Of a DNA stretch of 64,000 nt, positions 55,010-64,000 are shown piece after piece. The notes below the pieces were generated by a model, which searched no databases, had not been told where the DNA came from, and saw only the letters and a program-made list of their open reading frames with translations. Position numbers and translations under genes: made by a program. How positions within the stretch are numbered: the first letter of the stretch is position 1; each line of letters opens with the position of its first letter. Source of the stretch: Pilatotrama ljubarskyi (taxonomy: Eukaryota; Basidiomycota; Agaricomycetes; Polyporales; Polyporaceae); contig MU277683.1 in NCBI GenBank assembly GCA_022385805.1, positions 310,001 through 374,000 of the forward strand, in the 5' to 3' direction.

Positions 55010-56350
55010 TCATATAAAGTCCTTGTTCCGGTGGTGCATGTACTGAGCCTTCGCCACCTCCATCAGCACGCCCCACGCCTGGCCCTCAGCCGCCGTTCCC
55101 GGCCTGTCGAAGGTCGGGCTCCCGCACACGTCGCGCACGAAGCCCCAGCGGTCCGTCTTCAACACAGCCGCCTCGTGCATCAAGTACGCGCTGCGCGCCC
55201 ATTCCTCCAGTTCCCCCTCGGCGGGAGCGGGGAGCCCAAGCGCACGGAAGCGCGTGGAGTGGAGGTGTAAGTCGAGGAGCCGGTAGAGCGTGCAGGCGAG
55301 CATCTGCGCGAGATTGGTCTCTGTGAACGAGTGCGAGTCGTCTAGGACGTTGCGGAAGAGCGAGGAGGGGAGCATGTGCCTTAGGCATGCGCGGAGGGTG
55401 GTCAGGAGGATGTCGTAGACGCGCTTGAGGAGGGGGAGAAGGTCGCCGTTCCCGTCCGGATCCAAGCCCAACGCGCTAAGGTCGACGTACGGCGCCGGCG
55501 GAAGGGTAGTGGGAGATACGAGGGTGGATAGAATGCGAATGATCCCACAGCAGACCCAGCCGTTGCCGACGCCCCAGAACGCAGCGCGCTTGAACTCGCG
55601 CTTCTCGAGGTCGTAGATGTGGCACCACTCGCCTGTCGGAGATTGTAGGACGTCCGCCGCTAGGATGACCTGTTGCAGGGCCATTTCCATCAGCGCACGC
55701 GGAGTGCTTGGCTGCTTCACCCCCGCGGATAGAGGATGGGCGAGCGAGAGCGTGCGGTATGCGGCAGCAGAGGCGAGGAATGGGGATAGCATGTAGACCG
55801 AGTCAGACCATATCTCGACGGCGTCCGTGCGATGCGACAGGAGGAATTGCTCTGACTGCATGCCGCCGTCAACAACTGCAGAAGCGCGGGGGCAGCGTTC
55901 CAGGATGTATTGTAGCATCTTTGTGACGCCGTCAAGAAGGGACGCGCCGACCGCTCCTTCAGGTGAGGGCAAGAGGGTCATGCTATGGGCCTCAAGCGAG
56001 CACAGGTAGTACAGCGTTTCTCCAACGCATGCTGGATCGAGGGCTCCAGCGTCGGATGTGCCGTCCCCATTGAGAAGGACTGAGAGCCGACCGTCTGAGG
56101 ACTGGCGTACCAGAGAGTCGTGGGCGAGGGAGTACAGCCATTGCACGAAGTCGTAGGATATTAGAGAGAGCGCGTCCGGGGGGACGGCCGTTTCTCGAAG
56201 AAAACGGTGACATTCCAACATCGCCTGAGCGCATATTCCTTGCTCCCATGAGGATCGCTGCATGGAGAGCAGCGGCGGGAGCAGCAGTTTCAACCTGGCG
56301 GCAAGATCGTACAGCTCAGGCATCGCGTCCTGCGACATCGGTGCAGCCAT
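55010..56350 (-). CDS. Six-hairpin glycosidase-like protein (GH88/GH105 type), single exon
   Basis: 446 residues in one uninterrupted exon, unusual beside its intron-rich neighbours. Motifs suggest an α/α toroid of the unsaturated glucuronyl/rhamnogalacturonyl hydrolase kind: SSWEQGICAQAMLECHRFL, EIWSDSVYMLSPFLASAAAY, ILAADVLQSPTGEWCHIYDL, AAFWGVGNGWVCCGIIRILS, and TAAEGQAWGVLMEVAKAQ. The Asp in WSDSVYMLSP aligns with the catalytic Asp of GH105 enzymes by my reading. No signal peptide is seen, so it is probably cytosolic and would act on imported oligosaccharides or be a repurposed relative. The divergent neighbour is a secreted hydrolase. The lack of introns could mean retroposition or horizontal gain; I cannot decide. 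Confidence 0.8.
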   Translation of the reverse strand: MAAPMSQDAMPELYDLAARLKLLLPPLLSMQRSSWEQGICAQAMLECHRFLRETAVPPDALSLISYDFVQWLYSLAHDSLVRQSSDGRLSVLLNGDGTSDAGALDPACVGETLYYLCSLEAHSMTLLPSPEGAVGASLLDGVTKMLQYILERCPRASAVVDGGMQSEQFLLSHRTDAVEIWSDSVYMLSPFLASAAAYRTLSLAHPLSAGVKQPSTPRALMEMALQQVILAADVLQSPTGEWCHIYDLEKREFKRAAFWGVGNGWVCCGIIRILSTLVSPTTLPPAPYVDLSALGLDPDGNGDLLPLLKRVYDILLTTLRACLRHMLPSSLFRNVLDDSHSFTETNLAQMLACTLYRLLDLHLHSTRFRALGLPAPAEGELEEWARSAYLMHEAAVLKTDRWGFVRDVCGSPTFDRPGTAAEGQAWGVLMEVAKAQYMHHRNKDFI

Positions 56351-56677
56351 TGAGGAGGACGACGGGGCAAGCAGACGGGTGCTGTCCTAGAGTCGCAGCA
56401 TGCATACAGCTTAGCCATTGTAAGAGTAGCAGTACCGGCGGCCGGGTGCCACTGCCGGCAAGGCGTACGAGGCTTACTGTATGCACTATGCAGGAATCGT
56501 ATAAGGCGGGATCAAAGTCCAACGCCGACGAGCATGCGATGCGTCCGCTCACTGCCTTGGTCAGCTGCATATCGCCATCACCACTGAGGCTGGCGCTCTC
56601 CTGCGGCACACTCAATTCCCTCCTGATGCTTCATTGAGCGTACAGTATACATACCCGTTGTGTGAACGCATTCCAGA
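56351..56677. promoter_or_regulatory. Divergent promoter of the GH88/105-like gene and the secreted hydrolase
   Basis: About 330 bases. A TATACATA-like box is at 56645-56652, some 30 bases before the ATG at 56678, correctly oriented for the hydrolase gene. Confidence 0.5.
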
Positions 56678-59600
56678 ATGCGCTTCCCGCGCACGCTCGC
56701 TCTGCTCTTCATCCTCACAGCGCCAGTAGCCCGAAGTACTGCGTCCGATTCTTCTGACGACTCGACGCAAGTGGTCCTAAAGGCCTCGACTGTGATGTCT
56801 GACGAAGGCTGGAAGGTATCCGTTTCGCAAGACTGGGACGTGAGTGGGTGCTTGGTGGTGGTTCTATGCAAAGGTTGTCGTCTCATGGTGCTCGCCGGTG
56901 CTCGCTCATAGGTCTTGGGCCCGTTCCCGGTACACGCTCGAGAGCAACACTTCCTCTCGCCTTCTTTCCCCCTTAACCGTGAATTTGCTCTGGCTTCTTG
57001 ACATGAGCATATTACCAATCGCCTGTTTTTCGAGCAGTAACTCAACCCATCGAGTTCAATGCGACCTATCCCTCTGCTTATGCGGATGGCGGGCTTGTTG
57101 GGTGGACCAAGGCTCGCTCAGAGGCAGATGGGACGCTGGCAGTGTCCTTCCCGAACGTCAGGTACAGCACGAGACCAGAATTGTCGTCAATGAATATGGC
57201 CCATATACTAACATTGATCTCTGAAGATGGGAGTCCTTGCGCGCAACCGAAGGTTGGGCGGCCTTGCAGCACCATAGCGTATTGCGTTCGACGCTGACTG
57301 TATACCCGCCGGCGCAAGCGGAGAAGCTCTCTGCTTACCCTCCGCGTTTGCTGGTGGACTTGGTGCAAGGATCTTTCTTCACAGTGCTTCCTGCCAACGC
57401 CGAGGTTCTCAGTGACGTTACAGTGGTCCCGGAGTGGCATGCAGGGAACATCTATGCTATGAGCCGATCTCCTAAGAACTCCGTCGTGCTACCGGAGCCG
57501 CCCTCTAGGACATCGCCCACAACATACAATATTTTCATCAGCGGGGATTACGAGGTATAGCGGCTATTTTACTCTTGAGACGAAACGATCGCTCATAGTG
57601 TCCAGATCAGGCTCTTTGGTGATCCTCGTTCAAACGACAGGGACGTTCCGAAGCTCTCAATATCGCTATCGGTTGACATCGAGGAACCCGTGTGTACCGT
57701 CGCACGGGACGCCTCTCATGACGTCTTTCCCGACTTCGTAGACGGATGGGCCTTCGGCAATGCGCTTGGAGTGGGCCTCCGCAGCGTCGATGGTTGGTGG
57801 ACAGTAAAAGGCGTTACCGTATCAGACGAGGTGGCGGGAGTAAGAAAGACGATCTCTAAACCTCTCGCGCTAAACTGATTTTATTGCAGTCTGTGCAACT
57901 AGAGGTGGTGCAGCCATCGCGACTTGCACCAAGCCAGACGCGTATCGTTCCCCTCAAGCTGACACAAACTCAGAGGGTCGACATAGAGAACTTCAACCTC
58001 ACACTTACACTCAGCTCGGGGAACGTCACAGCAACCATCAATGTCGCGGTACCGATATGGAACAGGGAACTTTGGACAGGAGCGGATGAGCAGGGACGCG
58101 CATACGCAAAGGCTACGTACTTTTTCGGCACATCCACTCCGACCGCTTTCTTGGCTGCGCCTCCGAACTCACCGAATGACGGGCCTCCCCGGCCACCCAT
58201 CCTAGCATTGCGTAAGAATTGCTCATGGAATAATCCGAGTATCCGTTTGTGAATCTGACATGTTCTGAAATAGACGGGGCCGGAGTTGATCTGTTCGAAA
58301 ATGACTTCTGGATTCAGGCGATACCGCGTCAGCGACATAGCTGGATTATCACCCCGACCGGCCGCACGCCTTGGGTACGTCTCCTACGCCCGTATCCCTT
58401 TACTTGTCTCCTTGTGCCTTGATTCACAAATGACAGGGCATGGACTGGCATGGACCCAGCGCACAGGATGCATGGGAAGCAGTCGATGCGCTGCACAAGC
58501 TCCTCGACACACACGGCCTATGGCGACAGTATGCTATTGCGCCCAACTCCAAAGTGCTACTGGTGGGGCATTCCAATGGCGGCCAGGGCGCTTGGTATCT
58601 CGCTGCCAGGTATCCAGACAGAGTTGTTGGAGGTGGGTACCACTTTCGGTTGCTGGGTTGCCAAGCGCGTTGAAAGCCCGGGCAGTGATCCCTGCCGCAG
58701 GGTACATCAAGTCTCAATCTTACGTTCCATGGGTTCAATCAAGGTTACTGAACCTTGTTTGTCTCTGAAATCCACGAGCTCACGCATGTCAAACTCGCAG
58801 GTCGGCTCATTACATCGACCCCGCTCTGCGTGCAATCCTGGACTCGTCTCTCACACCGGACGACAATGACCTCTTCCTGTCAAATCTTGTCGACACGCCC
58901 GTGCTTGCGATCCACGGGTATGAGCTACCTGCAATCTCTGCGTCCATCGACACTGATGCTACAGGGCAGAGGCGACGACGACAATGTCCCGGTATGGCAC
59001 ACACGCGAAGCGGTCTCTGTCCTCAAGACCTGGAACCCTGCTGCAAACCTGACGTGCGTACGGTTCTTGAGTCATTTGCTCCACCAGTGGTCTGACACCT
59101 AGGTCAGCTTTCGCGAGGATCCGGGGCAGCCGCATTGGTATTCGTCCGTATTCGATAACGATCAAGTCCGATCGTTCATCTCCGCCACTCTGGAGAGCTT
59201 TAGTCCAGAGAGACCATCCGCCTCGCGTTCATTCACATTGACGGTGGCGATACCGAGGGATTCTGGCTCGCTCCATGGTTGGTCGATCCATCGCCTGAAT
59301 CTTCCTGGACGGTTCGTGGCGCGCGTCCACACTGCTGTCGTTGCCTGCAGCTGATCTCGGAACAGGCTAGGCAGGCTCACAGTGGAGGTAGAGCAAGAAG
59401 CCATCCGTGTCCGGACCAGCAATGTCAAGGCTTTCTCTATTCGCATTGGCTCATTACCATCAGTGGCGCACAACAAACCATTCATCATTGACGGCCAACA
59501 AGTCGAATTAGACGAGGGAACCTGGGACATTAATGATTTCGTCTTGTCCCTCGCTCTGGAGGGTGGAAAATGGACGGTATGCGTCTCTGTATCTGATGCC

Positions 59601-60182
59601 CATCGTGCCGTCACTGACTGCATGGCCTATCAGCCGTATTCGCATGGCGAGATTAGCAGCCCTTCGCCGTCGGGTCGGATGGCTAGCGTGCTCACCTCAG
59701 CGGGACCGCTGGCCATCGTCATTCCGACCAAGCAGCAGTCGCCAGAGCTATCCGCTGCATTGCGTCTTGCTCACAATCTCAACGTCTACCATAAGTTAGA
59801 TGCAGAGATCTTGGACGACCAAGAAGCGTTGCAGAGGTTCCAGGAGGCATCGCCGCCTTCGGGTAACGTCATAGTAATCGGGCTAGGGGCATTCGCTCGG
59901 TCCACTGTCGGACAAGGCAGGACCGTATTCCGAGTGCGCGACGAAGCGTTGGAACTGCGAGGATGCCTCCTGAACCAGCGCAGTATGGCGACACTACTCC
60001 TACACCCCCATCCCTCACGCCCAGCAGCGTCGGCCCTCTTCATCTACGGCGCAGATCCTGCTGGGCTGGAAAGAGGTCTGCGTCTCTTCCCAATCCGCAC
60101 TGGGATCACTGTCCCCGATTGGATCGTCATAGGATTTCAAGCGGACGATCGTGGCTCGGGTGGCGTAGAGGGCGCCGGGTAA
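56678..60182 (+). CDS. Secreted S9-like α/β-hydrolase with large N-terminal β-rich region
   Basis: The signal peptide MRFPRTLALLFILTAPVARS is clear. A long N-terminal region (LTQPIEFNATYPSAYADGGL, LLVDLVQGSFFTVLPANA, LSISLSVDIEEPVCTVARDA, FNLTLTLSSGNVTATINVAV) looks β-rich. The hydrolase domain begins RPPILALHGAGVDLFEN and has the nucleophile elbow VLLVGHSNGGQGAWYLAARY, a likely acid in HGGDDDNVPVWH and the His in EDPGQPHWYSSVFD. The C-terminal part (HNKPFIIDGQQVELDEGTWD, NVIVIGLGAFARSTVGQGRT, ALFIYGADPAGLERGLRLFP) is another conserved domain of this fungal family, often annotated prolyl oligopeptidase-like. The stop is at 60180-60182. About 1,000 residues and ten or more introns; one intron near 59310-59370 is placed only approximately. 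Substrate unknown; a peptidase or esterase acting outside the cell is likely. Confidence 0.82.
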
Positions 60183-60611
60183 GCAACCCTCGCCCTGGAA
60201 CGGACAGGACGGCTCGTATTGACAAGGACTTGCGTACACAGAGTCTGGGGTGACGACTGGGGCTGGAACGAGGCCATGTCCGCATTCTAGATTACGACAA
60301 GAGGTATGTATGGGTGATACATCACTACGGAATATACATGACACATTTAGAGTAGGTCGTTGAGGAGCGTGGTGGATTCGTCAGGGCCGACCGTAAGCAA
60401 AGTTCGAGCCATCACGTATGCCTTTTGTAACAGTGCGAGAGGGGAGAAATCTTGTTACAATACAGTGCAATGAGAACACAGCCCAAAATGGAGAAAGGAC
60501 GAGCGGGATATATATCACAGATAGCGACAGCGACAGCAAGATGTGGAACCGGTGTCTCGGCGGTTGGTCGTGACGAAGGGCGCTCTAGGAGTTGAAGATG
60601 GACCTCGCGAC
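60183..60611. other. Convergent spacer between the secreted hydrolase and NOT1
   Basis: About 430 bases of 3' flanks with nothing conserved. Confidence 0.5.
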
Positions 60612-63600
60612 CTACTCGCGACCGTCAGCTACCGCGTGGTCTAGGGCCAGCATCACACGTACGTTCTCGAGGAGGAAGGTGACTTCAGGGGCAACGTTGA
60701 TGAACTCCTGCTGCCTGAACTGGTACTTCGGGTTCCGGAGAAGCTCGATGAATGTAACCAGCGCTCCCCATGGGTGAGGGCGATGGACAAGGAACCGCTC
60801 GAGCAGAACTCGCGTCATCACCTCCCTGAAGTTATCGGCTTCGATCTCGCGGAACAGGTAGAGCATCAGGGAGCTGAACCAGTGCGTGTGCGCATTCGGG
60901 TAGCGCAAGTGGAGAACCATCGCGCTAAGCAGGTGGTACTGGCCTAATCGCATCGGGTGAGTAAAGACCTCATGCCTAGGTGATTCAGCACGTACCTTCG
61001 ACGTCCAGGTTCGTTGCCAAGTAGTGCAGCGCTACGACTCCAGGATCCGTGGGAACAAACAGAGGGCCTGCGCTGCGTGCTCTAGCCTGTGCCACCGAGG
61101 ACACCCCGATGTATATGACCAGCGAGTTGATGAGGGACAGGTTGTAGGTCTCGGTCGTGCCCTCCTGCGCCGGGAGCCGCAGACGATCCTTGAGCGACGG
61201 CAAGAACGTAGGCTGAGAGTTCCTGTTCAACAGGTACTGATCCAGATACATCTTCAAGTCTCCCGCTCGGAGACTTGCAGCAAAATCGGAGAGGATGTGG
61301 GGGATAGGACCCATCTCCGGGATAGACTCGAAGTCGATGTCCGGGAGGTGGGGGTCGGGTAGGATGATGTTCGGAGGGTAGGCGCTGAGGATGATGTTGC
61401 GGAGCTGGATGCAACGCGAGGGTATGGCGTCACAGAGTGAGAAGTAGTACTCGGCGAGGAACTCAGGGAAATCGTGCAAGAGGACCAGGAGAAGGCGGAG
61501 CGTGCCCCTGTAGAGGTCTCTCCCAGCCGATTGAAGATCGGCCGTCTTCAGGAATGGTCCCAAAAACTTGAAAAGGGAGAGCAGCAGCTTGTAGAAGGCA
61601 GACCATCCCTAACGGAGTGTATCAGCATATGAGACCTTTGCCAGACGAGAATGGTGATTACCTGGCGATTGTCGGGGAGGAGAAGTTTTGGCATGAAGAG
61701 GCGATGAGAGATCAAGCTCATCCATGAGAACGCAAAGCCAGGGAAGTACGTCGGTTGCAACGAGCTGAACGTGTCCCTGAATCTGACGTTAGAATCTTGA
61801 GCGCAGTAAAATCAACATTGAGGAACCTACCCGATAGCCAGCAGCAGCTGGAAGTACGCCGTGCCGAGGCTGCTCTCGATAGAGTGAAGGTCATTCAGCA
61901 GGCTGGAGAAGAACCGGAAGAACGGCTTCTGCTGGAAATGAGGACCCTGCTCTTCGTGCATGTTGGCGAGCACCAAGACGAAGATGGTAAGAATCTTCGT
62001 CAGGTAGTGCACCTTCGCCTGGTCGTTGTTAACCCCGGACGCGTCACCGTGGTACTTGATGATGTATACGATCAGGCGCGACATGGCGTCCAGTGCCTGG
62101 AAGGCGAAGCCAAACTCCCCTGCATTGACGTGCTTGATGTAGCTGTTCACGCTGGACTCGGCGCAGACACGGAAGAAGAACGACGAGGTGTCCTCCGCCT
62201 TGAGGATTCCTTGGCGAGTGAGCTGCGTGATGTACGGCACAAAGGACTTCTCCGGCGAGTGTGAACGCTGGTAGATGCTGACCCACTGCTGGAACCAGAT
62301 GAACAGCTTCTCTCTCAATGTCTCGGTCTCTGGCTTGACCGAGGGCTGACGGACAGGCTGGTTCTCGGTCGCAGTTTGCGACGGACGACGGACGCCGCGC
62401 AAGTCATCGAGGAGCCTGAGGACCCTGCGCCGATATGTCAGCCCAAAGACGTCTCTAACTGCTATCTCTCAGCAGCGGATACTTACTCGTCGTTCGCCTT
62501 GCCTGACTGTGCGAGCTGGGTGAGTATCTCAAGCGAATAGGAAAATTGGGCCTGAGTGGCAAGGGGAGGATCTGCAGCGAGACATTCCCGGATGAGTCCA
62601 GCGGCGAAATTCTGCAGGGTTGATCGGGGATCAGTGTACAACTGCCTGGCCAGCTGCTGATCCTCTTGCGCGATGGAAACAAGGCCGCTTCGCAGGAGAG
62701 TAACGGTGACAGGGACATTGAACTTGCGCTTCGGGATGGTCAGTACAACGTCATCCAAGACGCCTTGTGCTTACCTCATCCTCAGCATAGACCAACCAAG
62801 TGATGGCCTCTGTAGCGACGTCCTCGAAAGAGTGACAGAGCTGGTCGAGAAGAGCCACATAGATCTCACGACCAAGCTGCGACGGCGTCTTGTAGAGCAG
62901 CTGTACGATCTTCTGAGACATGAGGAGGGGCGTGCGCGTGCGGTCCGCGGAGTCGACGGCGAGGAAGAGGATCTGCCGAACCAGGTGACGGACCTCGTGG
63001 TTGGGAGGTAGTGCGGCGAGCGACGTGATGGGGAGCTGCAACAAGATCGCCTCGAGATCCCTGATGAGCGCCTGCAAAGAGAATGAGCCGTGAATATGAG
63101 ACAACGGAGAGACTACTGACATTGAAACGTTCCATGGCCTCCTGAGGCCGCATGAGATTTTGAGCAGGCTGCTCAGGCATTGGCGAGGGGCTGTACAGAG
63201 ATGCAAGTTGGTCGTTGCGCGAGTAGGAAGCCGTCGAGTTCGGACGACTGGTGAACATCCGCTTGGGGTCGTCTGGGGATCACATCAGCAAATGTCGCCC
63301 GGCGGTTGAAGTGGGACCTCCACCCACTTATTTCTCTGAATTCCTCGTAGACCCGAAGCTGGTTGGGCTGTACACCAGTCGGTTTGATGCGCAACGGGTC
63401 GGGCAGTGAGTTTACGATTGAAGACTGCAGTGCAGTAGAGTCCCAGAAAGGCTGGCCAGGACGTTGCTGCGAGTAGCGTGCATTCAGCCAGGGACGTCGC
63501 AGCAGTGACTGATGTAACGCCTACCTCTCTGTGACGCCTCCGGACCTCATACGCAGTAGCGAAGCCCTCGTCAACATCAATGACAGCTCGATCCATAGCG

Positions 63601-64000
63601 GCCTTCTCGATGGCCTGGCATGCAAGCTCGATATTGTCCTGTACGAGAAGGAAGATAATCTGGTCGGGCACCATTTGCTGGAAAAGGGTTAGCCAGTGTT
63701 AGCCTCTAGAGAACTCCTGGCCGCCCACCTCGGTGAAACCGAACTCGGACAGGAATTGACGCAAGTGGCTGCCAAGGTTGCCCTTCAACGGTTCCTTGCA
63801 GGTGACAAGAGCGAGACTGCCTGCCAGCCTCTGCGCCATCAAATGCCCGGCCTTGCGCATCTTGTCTTCGTTCGCCTCCGTAACGAAGTCCTTCGCAACG
63901 AGCTCGCGCGTTGAGATACCAGCAATCGTGACGGAACGCTCGACCACTGGGAGGATGATCTGACGTACGACGTCAGCCACTGGAACGAGTTCTATGCGAC
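60612..64000 (-). CDS. NOT1: CCR4-NOT scaffold NOT1 (C-terminal half; 5' end outside window)
   Basis: Central scaffold of the CCR4-NOT deadenylase. The part inside the window begins in the CAF40/CNOT9-binding DUF3819 region: LPVVERSVTIAGISTRELVA, KDFVTEANEDKMRKAGHLMA and QRLAGSLALVTCKEPLKGNL. Further exons include QIIFLLVQDNIELACQAIEK and VATEAITWLVYAEDE. The C-terminal NOT1 domain that holds NOT2/NOT3(5) is LYRGTLRLLLVLLHDFPEFL, PSRCIQLRNIILSAYPPNII, then QYHLLSAMVLHLRYPNAHTH, LFREIEADNFREVMTRVLLE and HPWGALVTFIELLRNPKYQF, with the stop at 60612-60614. The N-terminal and MIF4G/CAF1-binding parts lie to the right of the window. About 1,000 residues and eight introns are visible here. The gene appears intact. 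Confidence 0.95.

Overview
The window comes from a filamentous basidiomycete, most likely an Agaricomycete and probably one of the Polyporales. The genes are cut by many introns of about 50-75 bases with GT(G/A)NGT donors, CTRAY branch points and CAG/TAG ends. Both strands are densely coded, and one gene is a seven-pass membrane protein of the basidiomycete-enriched DUF6533/6534 type. I place 22 protein genes by joining exons by eye. Two run off the window: a cytochrome P450 at the left edge and NOT1 at the right edge. I found no rRNA, tRNA or CRISPR array. Exon boundaries come from frame, splice consensus and family conservation, not from transcripts.

Layout, left to right. 1-9.8 kb: P450 (+), V-ATPase subunit H (-), mitoribosomal mL46 (+), mitochondrial nuclease NUC1/EndoG (-), PIN4-like RRM/R3H protein (-). 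10.6-24.2 kb: a GAT domain joined to four EH domains (+), striatin (+), cAMP phosphodiesterase PDE1 (-), and full-length EDE1/Eps15-like (-). The two EH genes share four intron positions and phases, so they are duplicates lying on either side of striatin and PDE1. 24.4-33.4 kb: queuine tRNA-ribosyltransferase accessory subunit (-) and a giant DUF3684-type gene (+), whose product has an HSP90/sacsin-like ATPase fold at the start and a metzincin/WLM-like HExxH site at the end. 34-37.3 kb: APC/C E2 UBE2C (+) behind MluI cell-cycle boxes, a small proline/serine-rich protein (+), and TMA7 (-). 38.3-44.1 kb: a GPI-anchored AgtA-type GH13 glucanotransferase (+), a 425-bp transposon relic with terminal inverted repeats, and RNA 3'-phosphate cyclase (-). 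44.4-52 kb: HOOK dynein adaptor (+), CDC50/LEM3 flippase subunit (-), MFS sugar transporter (-). 52.6-64 kb: seven-pass membrane protein (+), a GH88/GH105-like protein (-), a secreted S9-like serine hydrolase (+), and NOT1 of CCR4-NOT (-, partial).

Most genes are housekeeping and do not form a metabolic cluster. A loose theme is membrane traffic and signalling (two EH proteins, HOOK, CDC50, V-ATPase, striatin, PDE1). The most interesting signals are the ATPase-metalloprotease fusion, the GAT-EH fusion born by duplication, the inverted-repeat element, the amylase-family enzyme that lacks both conserved histidines, and a run of very small exons (7, 9, 12 and 13 bases) with two GC-AG introns that automatic gene models would probably get wrong.
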